A DNA stretch of 64,000 nt, taken from NCBI RefSeq assembly GCF_000425345.1, contig NZ_AUDG01000001.1, positions 62,001 through 126,000 of the forward strand. The letters run 5' to 3'. Each line of letters starts with the position of its first letter. Position 1 is the first letter of the stretch. The stretch is from Rheinheimera baltica DSM 14885. Its GTDB lineage: Bacteria > Pseudomonadota > Gammaproteobacteria > Enterobacterales > Alteromonadaceae. A program made the position numbers and the translations under genes. The notes under the pieces are model-generated. The model did not search any database. It saw nothing but the letters and a program-made list of their open reading frames with translations, and had not been told where the DNA came from. Positions 37,079 to 46,184 of this stretch are shown here, in pieces.

Positions 37079-38802
37079 TGCACTATCAGCAGTATGGCGT
37101 AATCGTTCTACTTCTGGCGCTGGTAGCGGGGCTAATTTTTAGCAAACGCTCCCCGGCACTGTGGTTCGGTGGCGCCTTACTGCTGAGTTATCTGGTAGGC
37201 TGGTTGCCACTGGAAAAAGCCCTGCAAAACTTTGCCAATCCATCGCTGGTCACACTGTTATTGCTGTTATTGGTGTCAATTGCGATTGAAAAGTCACAGC
37301 TGGTTACCTGGCTTAGCCAAGGTTTTCAGGGTAAACGACTAAGCAGCGTTATCGCGCGTTTAAGCTTGTCTAGTGCGTTGATGTCAGCCTTTATTAATAA
37401 TACCGCCGTAGTGGCTACGTTAATGTCGTCGCTTCGTCATCATAACCATTTCGCCGCGTCTAAGCTGCTGTTACCGCTGTCTTACAGTGCTATTTTAGGT
37501 GGCATGCTTACACTCATTGGTACCTCAACCAACCTTATTGTTAACGGCTTTATTGAGCAAAGCGGCGAGCCGGTATTGGGCTTTTTTGACTTTACTTTAT
37601 TGGGTGCTTTAGTGTTGGCAGCCGGAATAGTGGTGTTGATTATTGGCAGCCGCTGGCTACCCGATAACCGCCAACAAGACAGCGATGCCACACCATACTA
37701 CCTGACAGCACACGTGCGCAGCGACAGCCAATTAATTGGTAAAAGTGTTGAGCAAAACCAGCTACGCGAACTGCAGGCGCTGTTTTTAGCTGAAATTCAA
37801 CGCGGTAAAGAGCGCATTTGCCCGGTTACTCCCGAAACCGTTATTGAAGCTGGCGATGAGCTGCGCTTTGTCGGCGATATCGCTGCGGTAACCCGGCTAC
37901 AACAATTCCCCGGTTTAGACTTACTACGACAAGACCAACAGCAAGGCGAACTACTTGAAGCAGTACTGAGCTACAGCTCGCGCCTGGTAGGTAAAAGCTT
38001 AAAACAACTGCGCTTTCGCCATGAATATGATGCCGTAGTCATTGCCGTCCGTCGTGGCCATGAACGGTTACAAGGGGGCTTGGGCGACTTAGTGCTGCAT
38101 GCCGGTGATGTGCTGATATTGTCCGTCGGTAAACACTTCCCCGGCCAGCACCAGTTAAACCAGGAATTTGTCTATGTGAATGGTTTAAGTATTGCCCGGC
38201 CATTGTCGCAAAAACTGAGTAATTGGGTATTACTGGGCTTTTTAGCGGCGCTGAGTTTATCAATAGTCAATATTGTCCCGCTGATTAAAAGCTTGCCAGT
38301 CTTGCTATTAGCCTATGTCGCCATTGGCGCGGTCAATGTCAAAGAGTTAAAAAACCGCTTCCCACTGGAATTGTGGTTAATTGTTGGCTCTGCCATTGGT
38401 TTGGCCCAGTTAATGATACAAACCGGCGTGGCCGGCGCTATAGCAGAGGGCTTAATTACCCTGGTTGATGGCAGTGGTGCTTATGGTGCTTTAGTCGCCG
38501 TGTTTATTGCTACCTGGCTGTTTACCGAATTAGTAACCAACAATGCGGCAGCAGCGCTGACATTTCCCATAGCCTATGCCATAGCGCAAAGCCTGAGTGT
38601 GGATCCGGTACCCTTTTTTATGGCCGTCGCGTTTGGTGCCTCGGCCAGTTTTATTTCACCATTTGGCTATCAAACCAATTTAATGGTGTACTCAGCAGGC
38701 AATTATCAGTTAAAAGACTATCTTCGTTTAGGTATACCCATGGCACTAACATACAGCGCGGTAGTGCTGATTTTTTTGCCAATAATTTATCCGTTTAAGT
38801 GA
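37078..38802 (+). CDS. SLC13-family sulfate/anion transporter with two RCK_C (TrkA-C) domains
   Basis: The protein has 574 residues. An N-terminal helix bundle (about 5-200) carries the SLC13/DASS-like signatures [16 protein letters not shown] and [14 protein letters not shown]. Two cytoplasmic TrkA-C domains follow at about 205-285 and 290-370 ([16 protein letters not shown] and [13 protein letters not shown]). A second helix bundle fills about 380-570 ([39 protein letters not shown]). The gene lies between cysN and cysC, so the likely substrate is sulfate. No CysTWA-type ABC importer or CysP is seen in this window. The promoter must be shared with the cys operon, as the start overlaps the cysN stop. 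Confidence 0.9.
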   Translation: MHYQQYGVIVLLLALVAGLIFSKRSPALWFGGALLLSYLVGWLPLEKALQNFANPSLVTLLLLLLVSIAIEKSQLVTWLSQGFQGKRLSSVIARLSLSSALMSAFINNTAVVATLMSSLRHHNHFAASKLLLPLSYSAILGGMLTLIGTSTNLIVNGFIEQSGEPVLGFFDFTLLGALVLAAGIVVLIIGSRWLPDNRQQDSDATPYYLTAHVRSDSQLIGKSVEQNQLRELQALFLAEIQRGKERICPVTPETVIEAGDELRFVGDIAAVTRLQQFPGLDLLRQDQQQGELLEAVLSYSSRLVGKSLKQLRFRHEYDAVVIAVRRGHERLQGGLGDLVLHAGDVLILSVGKHFPGQHQLNQEFVYVNGLSIARPLSQKLSNWVLLGFLAALSLSIVNIVPLIKSLPVLLLAYVAIGAVNVKELKNRFPLELWLIVGSAIGLAQLMIQTGVAGAIAEGLITLVDGSGAYGALVAVFIATWLFTELVTNNAAAALTFPIAYAIAQSLSVDPVPFFMAVAFGASASFISPFGYQTNLMVYSAGNYQLKDYLRLGIPMALTYSAVVLIFLPIIYPFK

Positions 38803-38809
38803 TACAAAG

Positions 38810-39409
38810 ATGAAAAATAACGATATTAAGTGGCAATCACATGATGTTGACGTAGTAGCAAGAGAAGCGCTATTCGGTCAACAAAGTGCCGTTATCTGGT
38901 TCACTGGTTTATCTGGCTCGGGTAAGTCCACTGTCGCTAATGCGCTGGAACAGGCGTTGGCTGAACGCGGTCAATTTACCTACTTGCTAGATGGTGACAA
39001 TGTGCGCCATGGTTTATGTGCTGATTTAGGTTTTAGTGCCCAGGACAGAACGGAAAACCTGCGACGGGTTGGCGCCGTTGCCGGGCTAATGGTAGACGCG
39101 GGCTTACTGGTATTAAGTGCGTTTATCTCGCCCTACCGCCATCAGCGAGAGCTGGTAAAAAGCTTTATTCCAAACGGCAAATTTATTGAAGTACATATAG
39201 CTACTCCTCTGGAAGTGTGTGAGCAACGCGATGTGAAAGGCTTATATAAAAAAGCCCGTGCTGGTGAGATCAGCCACTTCACTGGCATTTCTGACCCATA
39301 CGAAGCGCCAGAGCACGCGGATTTAGTACTAGACACTTCAACGCTATCATTAGAGGACAGTGTGCAACAACTGTTGCAGCTATTAAAGGTAAAAGGGATG
39401 ATAAGTTAA
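38810..39409 (+). CDS. cysC: Adenylyl-sulfate kinase
   Basis: The protein has 199 residues, normal for CysC. The P-loop is [20 protein letters not shown]. Further motifs are [37 protein letters not shown] and [13 protein letters not shown]. It phosphorylates APS to PAPS, the substrate of CysH. It starts seven bases after the SLC13 gene and its stop touches cysQ. Confidence 0.97.
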   Translation: MKNNDIKWQSHDVDVVAREALFGQQSAVIWFTGLSGSGKSTVANALEQALAERGQFTYLLDGDNVRHGLCADLGFSAQDRTENLRRVGAVAGLMVDAGLLVLSAFISPYRHQRELVKSFIPNGKFIEVHIATPLEVCEQRDVKGLYKKARAGEISHFTGISDPYEAPEHADLVLDTSTLSLEDSVQQLLQLLKVKGMIS

Positions 39410-40171
39410 ATGCACTATTTAAACGCCGTTATTGATATTGCCGAACAAGCCGGTAAAGCCATATTGGCGGTTTATCAGCAAGATACCGCCGCGTTTAACA
39501 TTACCGGCAAAGCTGATGACTCCCCGCTGACTGCCGCCGATTTAGCCGCCCATCAGTTAATTGTAAAAGCGTTAACCGCACTGACACCACATCTGCCCAT
39601 TTTGTCGGAAGAAGCGGCGGATATTAGCTGGGATATACGTAAAACCTGGCAGCGTTATTGGTTAGTCGACCCGCTGGATGGCACCAAAGAATTTATTAAA
39701 CGCAATGGCGAATTTACCGTAAATATTGCCCTGATAGACAATGGCGAACCCGTACTGGGGGTTATTCATGCGCCGGTGCTGAATAAAACCTACTACGCTG
39801 CCAAAGGCGAAGGCGCTTTTGTCAAAACGCCTGCCGGTGTTAAGGCGGCAAAAGTGAGCACACCTGGTGATGTCATTCGCGTTGTAGGCAGCCGCAGCCA
39901 CCCAAGCCCCGATTTAGCTGGTTATCTGGCACAATTTGCCCAACACGACATGGTGCCGGTCGGTAGCTCTCTGAAATTCTGTTTAGTAGCAGAAGGTGTT
40001 GCCGACGTATACCCACGCTTTGGGCCAACGATGCAATGGGATACCGGTGCCGGCCATATCATTGCCTTGGAAGCCGGTGCCTGCGTAATTTTTGATGGCA
40101 TAGCCAGTAAAGTGTACCAGCGCGAGCAACTGTTAAATCCACACTTTATGGTGTCGGCGCTTACACCGTGA
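39410..40171 (+). CDS. cysQ: 3'(2'),5'-bisphosphate nucleotidase
   Basis: The protein has 253 residues. The inositol-monophosphatase-superfamily metal sites are present: LPILSEEAADI, WLVDPLDGTKEFIKRNGEFTVNIALI and QWDTGAGHIIALEAGA. It converts PAP to AMP and so prevents build-up of the CysH by-product. It begins directly after the cysC stop and ends the second sulfur operon. Confidence 0.95.
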   Translation: MHYLNAVIDIAEQAGKAILAVYQQDTAAFNITGKADDSPLTAADLAAHQLIVKALTALTPHLPILSEEAADISWDIRKTWQRYWLVDPLDGTKEFIKRNGEFTVNIALIDNGEPVLGVIHAPVLNKTYYAAKGEGAFVKTPAGVKAAKVSTPGDVIRVVGSRSHPSPDLAGYLAQFAQHDMVPVGSSLKFCLVAEGVADVYPRFGPTMQWDTGAGHIIALEAGACVIFDGIASKVYQREQLLNPHFMVSALTP

Positions 40172-40239
40172 AACGCCACTGAGTTAGCGACTACGCCGGT
40201 AAAATTGGTTACACTAAACGCAATTAATACAGGTGACTT

Positions 40240-40932
40240 ATGCGTTTAGATAAATTTATATGTGATTGCACCGGCTTAACACGTAGCCAGGCAGGCAAAG
40301 TGATCCGGCAAAAATTGGTAACCCTTAACGGCGAGCTGGTAAAACAGGCGGCACTTCAGGTAAAAGACAGCGACGTTGTATGCTTGAACGATGAACAACT
40401 GCAGCTCATCGGCTTGCGCTACTTTATGCTGCACAAGCCCGATGGCTATATCTGCTCTACGGAAGACCCGGAACACCCCACGGTATTTACCTTGATGGAC
40501 GAGCCATTAATCGAACGGCTGCATACTGTCGGCCGGCTCGATTTAGACACCACGGGTTTGGTGCTAATTACCGACGATGGCCAATGGTCACATCGTATCA
40601 GCAGCCCCAAACATCACGTTGCCAAAACCTACCGGGTTTGGACCGCCGATCCTATTCCAAATAGTGCTATTGAGCAGTTTGCTGAGGGCGTAATGCTGCG
40701 CAATGAAAAGAACGCTACTTTACCAGCCCAGCTGGAAATACTCGATGAAACTGAAGCTCTGCTAACCATTCACGAAGGCCGCTATCATCAGGTAAAACGT
40801 ATGTTTGCTGCCATTGGTAATAAGGTGGTTAAATTGCACCGGGAGAAGATTGGCGGGTTACAACTACCGGATGATTTGGCTGAAGGTGAGTATCGGCAGT
40901 TAACAAGTGCACAATTACAGTTTTTGTGTTAG
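40240..40932 (+). CDS. rsuA: 16S rRNA pseudouridine(516) synthase, RsuA family
   Basis: The protein has 230 residues. An S4 domain opens it (MRLDKFICDCTGLTRSQAGKVIRQKLVTLNGE). The catalytic motif is HTVGRLDLDTTGLVLITDDGQWSHRISSPKHH with the Asp in GRLDLDTTGL. Similarity to E. coli RsuA is obvious through the whole length. It isomerises U516 of 16S rRNA. Its stop overlaps the stop of the convergent DUF4105 gene. Confidence 0.93.
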   Translation: MRLDKFICDCTGLTRSQAGKVIRQKLVTLNGELVKQAALQVKDSDVVCLNDEQLQLIGLRYFMLHKPDGYICSTEDPEHPTVFTLMDEPLIERLHTVGRLDLDTTGLVLITDDGQWSHRISSPKHHVAKTYRVWTADPIPNSAIEQFAEGVMLRNEKNATLPAQLEILDETEALLTIHEGRYHQVKRMFAAIGNKVVKLHREKIGGLQLPDDLAEGEYRQLTSAQLQFLC

Positions 40933-42731
40933 AAATAAAATCGCAGTGTTAACCCACTGCGAATGTCTTTATTACGGCCTGATAATATTTTATCAAACTG
41001 CCATATCAGCGCTGCCTCTGACGAGAAAAACCAGCTCTGGGTCCAACTTAGTTTCCCGATGGGTCGGTCCGAACCGAGCTGATTAAAATCGCGCCGGTAA
41101 GACAGAAGTGTTTTGTTATTGAAAAGCTGATACATCATCAAGCCAACTTCCGGCCCTGCAGACAGTTGCAAGCCACGATACCAATCTGCAGAAATATTCA
41201 TCAAACCATACAGGTAAATATCAGCATGTATTTCGGTTGTAAGGCCTAAAGCGCCACTGACACCTGCTGCGAGTTTGTTTTCAAGATTGCTATCAGCCTT
41301 GCGTGCTGCACCTAGGCTAAACCTGCCAGACCAGCCGCCGGTGTAGGGATCATATGGTATAAATGATGATACTGAGTAAACAGTTAGCTCCTGAAGGCGG
41401 GCATTGCCGGTGCCAGTGTTGTAACTTACGGAAGAAGAAAATAATTGCAGTTCAGATTCACTGAATGCATGTTTATGATTGTCGCTAAGCTTATGTGATG
41501 CAGGTAAGTAACTAAGCACGACATCATTATTTTGGATATAGCTGACAGACATTTGCCCGTCAGCCGGCCTTAGCGTAGGGTCTTTAGTATTACTTAATGT
41601 CAACTCAGCATTTGCAGCGTCGCGATCGCTGAGGCTAATAAGCATATCTGTTTTAACGGTGTAGTCTGCCGCCGATATAGTACCCTGTTGATAGTTATAA
41701 TTTAGCAAGGATTGCGCAAACTCTAGTGCTAAAAGTGTTTCTTCCGGGCCTTCTGCTAGTAGCTGGATATAGTCAGAATAATTAAAGTCACGCGCGTACT
41801 TTCTGGCGACATCACCGATCAAGGGGCTAATTGTCCTGACCTTCCATTTATCTGAGGGCAGCAGATTGCTGTGGTTAATAACATTAAATTGTTTATTAAT
41901 TTTTACTACGTCAAGTGGACTTAACCATGATGATGTGACAGTTGCCAGCTCCGGATTAAGTAACGCTAGTAAGTTATTTGTTAGTGTCGCGCAATTAAAT
42001 GTATGAAAGTAGTAAGAAAGCTCTGTTTGCTTAAGCTCCCACAAGTGTGCCATCAACAATTCCCGTTGACCAGAATTTGTCGCTACCGGGTACTCAAATA
42101 CATTTCGCTGCTCATTTTTCAGATAAAATTGTAACTGTTCTTTATAGGGTGAAACTATAAGGTGGCCCTGTTTACCTGAAACAATGCTTTGCCAAATTAA
42201 TAACGCTACGTTAGATAGATCAACATCAGTAAAGAATGTCAAAGCATGCGACACTTCAATACCTTTTTCGTTGTGACCGGAAAATGCAAGAAAAGCATGC
42301 CCCATCATACTGGAAGGCTGGGTGATATTTTCAGCTGCATATACCAGCGTTACGCTGTCCGCCGGCATTTTTTTTCGAAAAATATTATAGTCCGCGCACA
42401 CTTGGGCCGGTAAAAAGGTATCTGTTTGCTGAAGTTGCTGACGTAACCATATATAGCGTGCAGGATATCGGCAAATGTCTGATTGCCACTGTTTAGTTTG
42501 TATGTGTTTGTCGTCGAAAAAAGCCGCAACGAAATATTTAAATTCGGCTTCCGCTGACGCTGTACGCATAAAACCGGCGTCAGTAATCAGGCTTTCTCCA
42601 TGAACATCAAGATGCAACAGTGCCTGCCATTCATGGTGTAGCCATAGCGGTGTAGTGGCGCTAATCGATGGTATTGATAATAAAAAAAAGGCGCATAAGA
42701 CAGCGCCTCTTAGTTTGCACAGCAACATCAC
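40929..42731 (-). CDS. DUF4105 (Lnb N-terminal-like) membrane-associated protein
   Basis: The protein has 600 residues. A hydrophobic signal (LRGAVLCAFFLLSIPSISA) ends near residue 25. The DUF4105 core (about 100-290) includes YAAENITQPSSMMGHAFLAFSG and SYYFHTFNCATLTNNLLALL. Its His and Cys are candidate catalytic residues by analogy with Lnb, the lipoprotein N-acylation enzyme that shares this domain. The C-terminal 200 residues are strand-rich with an aromatic end (GLTLRFYF), suggesting an outer-membrane barrel. A small lipoprotein gene lies six bases upstream on the same strand. A role in lipoprotein or acyl modification at the outer membrane is inference. Confidence 0.78.
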   Translation of the reverse strand: MMLLCKLRGAVLCAFFLLSIPSISATTPLWLHHEWQALLHLDVHGESLITDAGFMRTASAEAEFKYFVAAFFDDKHIQTKQWQSDICRYPARYIWLRQQLQQTDTFLPAQVCADYNIFRKKMPADSVTLVYAAENITQPSSMMGHAFLAFSGHNEKGIEVSHALTFFTDVDLSNVALLIWQSIVSGKQGHLIVSPYKEQLQFYLKNEQRNVFEYPVATNSGQRELLMAHLWELKQTELSYYFHTFNCATLTNNLLALLNPELATVTSSWLSPLDVVKINKQFNVINHSNLLPSDKWKVRTISPLIGDVARKYARDFNYSDYIQLLAEGPEETLLALEFAQSLLNYNYQQGTISAADYTVKTDMLISLSDRDAANAELTLSNTKDPTLRPADGQMSVSYIQNNDVVLSYLPASHKLSDNHKHAFSESELQLFSSSVSYNTGTGNARLQELTVYSVSSFIPYDPYTGGWSGRFSLGAARKADSNLENKLAAGVSGALGLTTEIHADIYLYGLMNISADWYRGLQLSAGPEVGLMMYQLFNNKTLLSYRRDFNQLGSDRPIGKLSWTQSWFFSSEAALIWQFDKILSGRNKDIRSGLTLRFYF

Positions 42732-42737
42732 AGAAAG

Positions 42738-43106
42738 CTAGTTTCCGCAGCTGATAGTAATGTTGTCATCGTATTTCCACATTTTTTCAGTTGCATAGTC
42801 GGTAGTTGAACCGAAAGCACCACCTGATAAAATGTTAACAAAAAAAGTAGGTTCAACTTGACGGTTTAACGCCGTTTGGTTTGAACAACCCTCTGCAGTT
42901 GTGGTTATAATTTTTGTCTGCTCTTGTGACTTTTTAACTGTAATGATGCCAGGAGCTTGGTATGACTGACCATCAATAGTTATTTCTGCCGATTTACCAT
43001 TTGAAGTAGCTACATTAATTTTTTGTGTATCTTCGGTCAGAATTGTAGAACAACCTGACATTACAAGAGTAACGCCTAGCGTTAGCGCAACAACAACTTT
43101 TTTCAT
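42738..43106 (-). CDS. Small lipoprotein of unknown function
   Basis: The protein has 122 residues. The N-terminus KKVVVALTLGVTLVMSGCSTIL is a lipoprotein signal with lipobox VMSGC, so the mature protein begins at Cys19. Two more Cys occur (EGCSNQ and ISCGN), which could form a disulfide. Glu/Asp is absent at position +2 (Ser), so it should go to the outer membrane. I do not recognise the family. It is co-directional with the DUF4105 gene six bases downstream, so the two probably form an operon. Confidence 0.7.
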   Translation of the reverse strand: MKKVVVALTLGVTLVMSGCSTILTEDTQKINVATSNGKSAEITIDGQSYQAPGIITVKKSQEQTKIITTTAEGCSNQTALNRQVEPTFFVNILSGGAFGSTTDYATEKMWKYDDNITISCGN

Positions 43107-43321
43107 TATTAATTCCTTTTCGTTTTTGCTTTCAAAAGCTGCTGGATTCTATGTGGCATGTACCAAAAAAGCAACATAGATTCATCTGGCTTATAGCAAT
43201 GACTAATAAGGATAAAAGTTAATTTCTACATACGATTGAGTATCATCATGCTGCTAAGACTGATATTTAATTTTTACTGGCATTTCACAGGAGATAACTT
43301 GCAAAAACTACAATGTAGCGC

Positions 43322-43489
43322 ATGCAGTTTGAAGTGGGTCGGCGCTATTTCGTGGCAGGCCAGGCCGACGATTTTAGTTGGTACGAATGGCAACACAGGT
43401 TTGGTTCCCACAACAGATGGGATGCACGTTTGAGTTTAAAGAAACAAAAAACGACTGAGCTGGCATTAGCCTTTAGCTGGTACTGGTAA
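43322..43489 (+). pseudogene. C-terminal remnant of an outer-membrane beta-barrel protein
   Basis: A 55-codon frame ends at TAA 43487-43489. It reads as three to four amphipathic strands (FEVGRRYFVAGQ, DFSWYEWQHRFG, RWDARLSLKKQK, ELALAFSWYW) and closes with the C-terminal aromatic typical of barrel proteins. There is no signal peptide and a TAG codon lies two codons before its ATG. I interpret it as the last hairpins of a decayed gene in the otherwise empty 43107-43639 gap. It could also be a spurious frame. Confidence 0.5.
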
Positions 43490-43639
43490 AAACCAAGACA
43501 TGCAAAACAACCATGAATACCTATTTGCATTACAAACAATATTGTAACCAAGGTGGCCAAAAAGTTTCATTTAGTTATGGAAACTGTGGTTATTTGCATT
43601 TACCCTACTACTGATGATTAATTTAGGAGTTTGTGGATA

Positions 43640-44443
43640 ATGGATATGAACCTCTCAAGCGCTTGTAAATTGCTAACACTGCTGGGCATCTTGGGTTTAA
43701 GCGCCTGCTCAAGCACTATGCCTAGTATGGGCGGAAGCTCTGGTAATACTATTACCGGTGGTGCCGGCGGTAGTAATGCGGAAGGACAAAATTCTGCTTT
43801 AGAAAAATGTGACGCCCCGCTTGGCACTTTATCTGTTTATGAAGATCAAACCGGTGACTGGTGGGATTACTACAACAGAAACTACTCAAGTCTTGGTAGT
43901 ACGGTTCCCGTTATTCGCACAATGATTCAGCAATCAAACTGTTTTGTTATTGTTGAGCGTGGTGTATCTATGTCTTCAATGAATACCGAACGTGATTTAA
44001 TGAATTCTGGTGAGCTTCGCGGTGGTAGCGACTTTGGTAAAGGTCAACTTGTCGCCGCGGACTATACTGTTAGCCCGTCTGTTCAGTTTTCAGCAAAAGA
44101 CACAGGTGGTGTTGGCGGCTTAATTGGCGGCTGGGTTGGCGCTGTTGCCGGTGGTTTAAAAAGCAACGAAGCAGCAACAACATTGCTGTTAATTGATAAC
44201 CGCTCGGGTGTGCAAGTTTCATCTGCGGTAGGTAATGCCAAAAACTGGGATTACGGTATTTTTGGTGGACTTTTTGCCGGCGGCTTCTTTGGCGCAGGTG
44301 GCTATACCAAAACGCCTGAAGGCAAGGTTATTACAGCAGCGTTTGCAGACTCGTACAACAACATGGTTAAAGCTTTACGTAACTATAAAGCACAAAATGT
44401 TGAAGGTGGTTTAGGCAAAGGCGGTAAGCTCAAAGTTAATTGA
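43640..44443 (+). CDS. CsgG/HfaB-like lipoprotein
   Basis: The start is ATG 43640, ten bases after AGGAG (267 residues); a TTG only one base after the site is rejected. The lipobox LGLSACSS marks a lipoprotein, followed by a Gly/Ser-rich linker. The core matches the CsgG family (SVYEDQTGDWWDYYNRNYSSLG, VIRTMIQQSNCFVIVERG, TERDLMNSGELRGGSDFGKGQLVAADYTVSPSV). CsgG forms the curli secretion pore, but no curli genes are nearby and Gly-rich loops (GGVGGLIGGWVGAVAGG) replace the usual transmembrane strands. It is more likely one of the orphan CsgG-like envelope lipoproteins. A strong terminator follows. Confidence 0.8.
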   Translation: MDMNLSSACKLLTLLGILGLSACSSTMPSMGGSSGNTITGGAGGSNAEGQNSALEKCDAPLGTLSVYEDQTGDWWDYYNRNYSSLGSTVPVIRTMIQQSNCFVIVERGVSMSSMNTERDLMNSGELRGGSDFGKGQLVAADYTVSPSVQFSAKDTGGVGGLIGGWVGAVAGGLKSNEAATTLLLIDNRSGVQVSSAVGNAKNWDYGIFGGLFAGGFFGAGGYTKTPEGKVITAAFADSYNNMVKALRNYKAQNVEGGLGKGGKLKVN

Positions 44444-44450
44444 TAATACC

Positions 44451-44493
44451 GAACAACGGCAGTTTCTGTTTAGGCTGCTGTTGTTCTATTTTT
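44451..44493 (+). terminator. Rho-independent terminator after the CsgG-like gene
   Basis: A 12-base stem (GAACAACGGCAG with CTGCTGTTGTTC, one mismatch) and a 12-base loop are followed by TATTTTT. It lies seven bases after the stop codon. Confidence 0.9.
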
Positions 44494-44617
44494 GTAGTTT
44501 ATTCTCTTCTTTACCTTTTTCAGTGCCGCATAATCCGCTAGCGTTGTGACTACACAACGGTGCATTATTGCACACGATGTTTTTGCATATATATTCCCTA
44601 ATAGAAAAGGCATTGCA

Positions 44618-45256
44618 ATGAAATGGTCGGTTTTACTGGTGCTACTGGTGTTGCTTGGCCCTCATTTCAGCGGTGTTGCGGCTTCTGGCTGGACGATTTA
44701 TCATAAATCAGATCAACTACTTATAGAGCATCGCGAATCAGAAAATGCTTTATTACAAGTACACGCAACCACCCAGGTACGCTCGTCTATAGGTGCCTTT
44801 TTACATTTGCTCGAAGACACTAATAATATTTCAGCCTGGGTAGCCAATAGCGAGCGGGCCATTGTGCTTGCCACGCCGTCATCGAATACCCATCTGGTGC
44901 ATATTTACTTTGATGCTATTTGGCCGGTGTCACCACGCGACATGATTACGCAGTCTAGCTGGACGCAAGCCCCCCAAAGCAAGGTGCTAACATTGCATAT
45001 TGAGGACATGGGGCAGCACTTTTCGCCAGAGCCAGGTTATGTGCGGGTAGAGCAGGTGCAAGGACATTGGGAGTTAACACCGCTAGAGGGCGGTGTATTG
45101 CTTATTGACTACACCGGTCAGGCAGATCCGGCCGGGAAATTACCACATTTTATAACTGACAAAGTCACATTACGCTCACTGTTAAGCACATTTAGCGACT
45201 TGCAGCAGATATTATCAGGCTACCAAAAACCCTACCCAGGTGTACTGGAGTATTAA
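44618..45256 (+). CDS. START-domain (SRPBCC-like) secreted protein
   Basis: The start is ATG 44618, giving 212 residues with a clean signal peptide (WSVLLVLLVLLGPHFSGVAAS) and AAAGG upstream. A longer frame adds 24 unconvincing residues. The body fits the START/polyketide-cyclase fold: [74 protein letters not shown]. Such proteins bind hydrophobic ligands. It is probably periplasmic. The ligand is unknown and the neighbours give no hint. Confidence 0.8.
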   Translation: MKWSVLLVLLVLLGPHFSGVAASGWTIYHKSDQLLIEHRESENALLQVHATTQVRSSIGAFLHLLEDTNNISAWVANSERAIVLATPSSNTHLVHIYFDAIWPVSPRDMITQSSWTQAPQSKVLTLHIEDMGQHFSPEPGYVRVEQVQGHWELTPLEGGVLLIDYTGQADPAGKLPHFITDKVTLRSLLSTFSDLQQILSGYQKPYPGVLEY

Positions 45257-45367
45257 CAGAGTAAAAAATAAATGCATGACCTACGCATTACTTGCCATTA
45301 AACGGTTATATGCTTTGTTTAAACCACCAGCAGCCAATGCTGGGCTAACAATAATTGAGGACATAAG

Positions 45368-45610
45368 ATGAATTTTATTCTGTTTTTACTTATCGGCGCC
45401 ATAGCGGGCTGGCTAGCGGGTAACATCATGAAAGGCCGTGGTTTTGGCATTCTGGGAAACATCATAGTCGGTATAGTCGGCGCGTTTATCGGCGGCTTTT
45501 TATTCGGCGCACTAGGTCTGGCGTCTTTTGGTTTGGTTGGTTCACTCATTACTGCCACGGTAGGCGCTGTGGTGCTGCTATTTATTATTGGCTTGGTTAA
45601 AAAAGGCTGA
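45368..45610 (+). CDS. GlsB/YeaQ/YmgE family stress-response membrane protein
   Basis: The protein has 80 residues with three hydrophobic segments (LFLLIGAIAGWLAGNIM, IIVGIVGAFIGGFLFGAL, LITATVGAVVLLFIIGLV). The Gly pattern GxxxGWLAGxxxKGxGFGxxGNIxxGxxGA is the family signature. Members are inner-membrane proteins of unknown mechanism linked to general stress. It converges with the DUF1289 gene. Confidence 0.88.
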   Translation: MNFILFLLIGAIAGWLAGNIMKGRGFGILGNIIVGIVGAFIGGFLFGALGLASFGLVGSLITATVGAVVLLFIIGLVKKG

Positions 45611-45614
45611 TAAC

Positions 45615-45857
45615 TCAAAACAAGTCTAAAGACTTGCCGTTAGCTGGCGAGTCATCTTCTTTCTTCGCTTTAGCGTTTAACCGCATTCTACGCTGCGTAA
45701 GTAATTTTAAAATATACGCACGTTCCGCAGCCGGTTTAGCATGCCAGTTGAAGCGCTCATCGCGTGAACGCAGGCAGCCCGTGCAGTAACCGCGGCTATT
45801 GCTTTGGCACACACCGATGCAGGGATTGGGCAGTTCAAACAGCTCTAACTGATCCAC
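45615..45857 (-). CDS. DUF1289 family Cys-rich protein
   Basis: The protein has 80 residues. The motif NPCIGVCQSNSRGYCTGCLRSRDERFNW carries the four Cys that define DUF1289 and probably bind zinc or an iron-sulfur centre. The basic C-terminal tail is typical. Function unknown. It ends four bases from the GlsB stop in convergent orientation. Confidence 0.88.
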   Translation of the reverse strand: MDQLELFELPNPCIGVCQSNSRGYCTGCLRSRDERFNWHAKPAAERAYILKLLTQRRMRLNAKAKKEDDSPANGKSLDLF

Positions 45858-45940
45858 GCGGCTACCTCGCTGGTTGATGAATGACTTAAGTGTACGTCGC
45901 CTATCACTTCAGGTGCAAACTATCGAACCGGTTTACACAC

Positions 45941-46004
45941 ACCAACACGCCGTAAATACGTCCCTGTAGGCTCGATTCGGCCATCCAGGCCTGCAACGGT
46001 TGGT
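45941..46004. repeat. Intergenic repeat-like inverted element
   Basis: A 64-base element is bounded by ACCAAC and GTTGGT and has an inner GGCC/GGCC pair. It includes GTAAATACGTCCCTGTAGG, which resembles the GTAAATACGTCC(A/C)TGTA string in the two ilvD-ilvA repeats. It looks like a dispersed intergenic repeat unit. It sits in the 327-bp gap between the DUF1289 gene and the ilv leader peptide. Confidence 0.5.
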
Positions 46005-46184
46005 TTAGTGTAAGCCGATTCTCACACCAGTACCGCAGCTTCCCAACTGACTATTTTTTATCAAATCAGAAAAACCTGTTGACTTCAGACTGATAGACGG
46101 CTATTTCTATAGGCAATTAAGTCTGCATTGCAGGCTGTATAACTAAAATAGTTTTTAACCAAGTAAATAAGTAAGAATCATATT

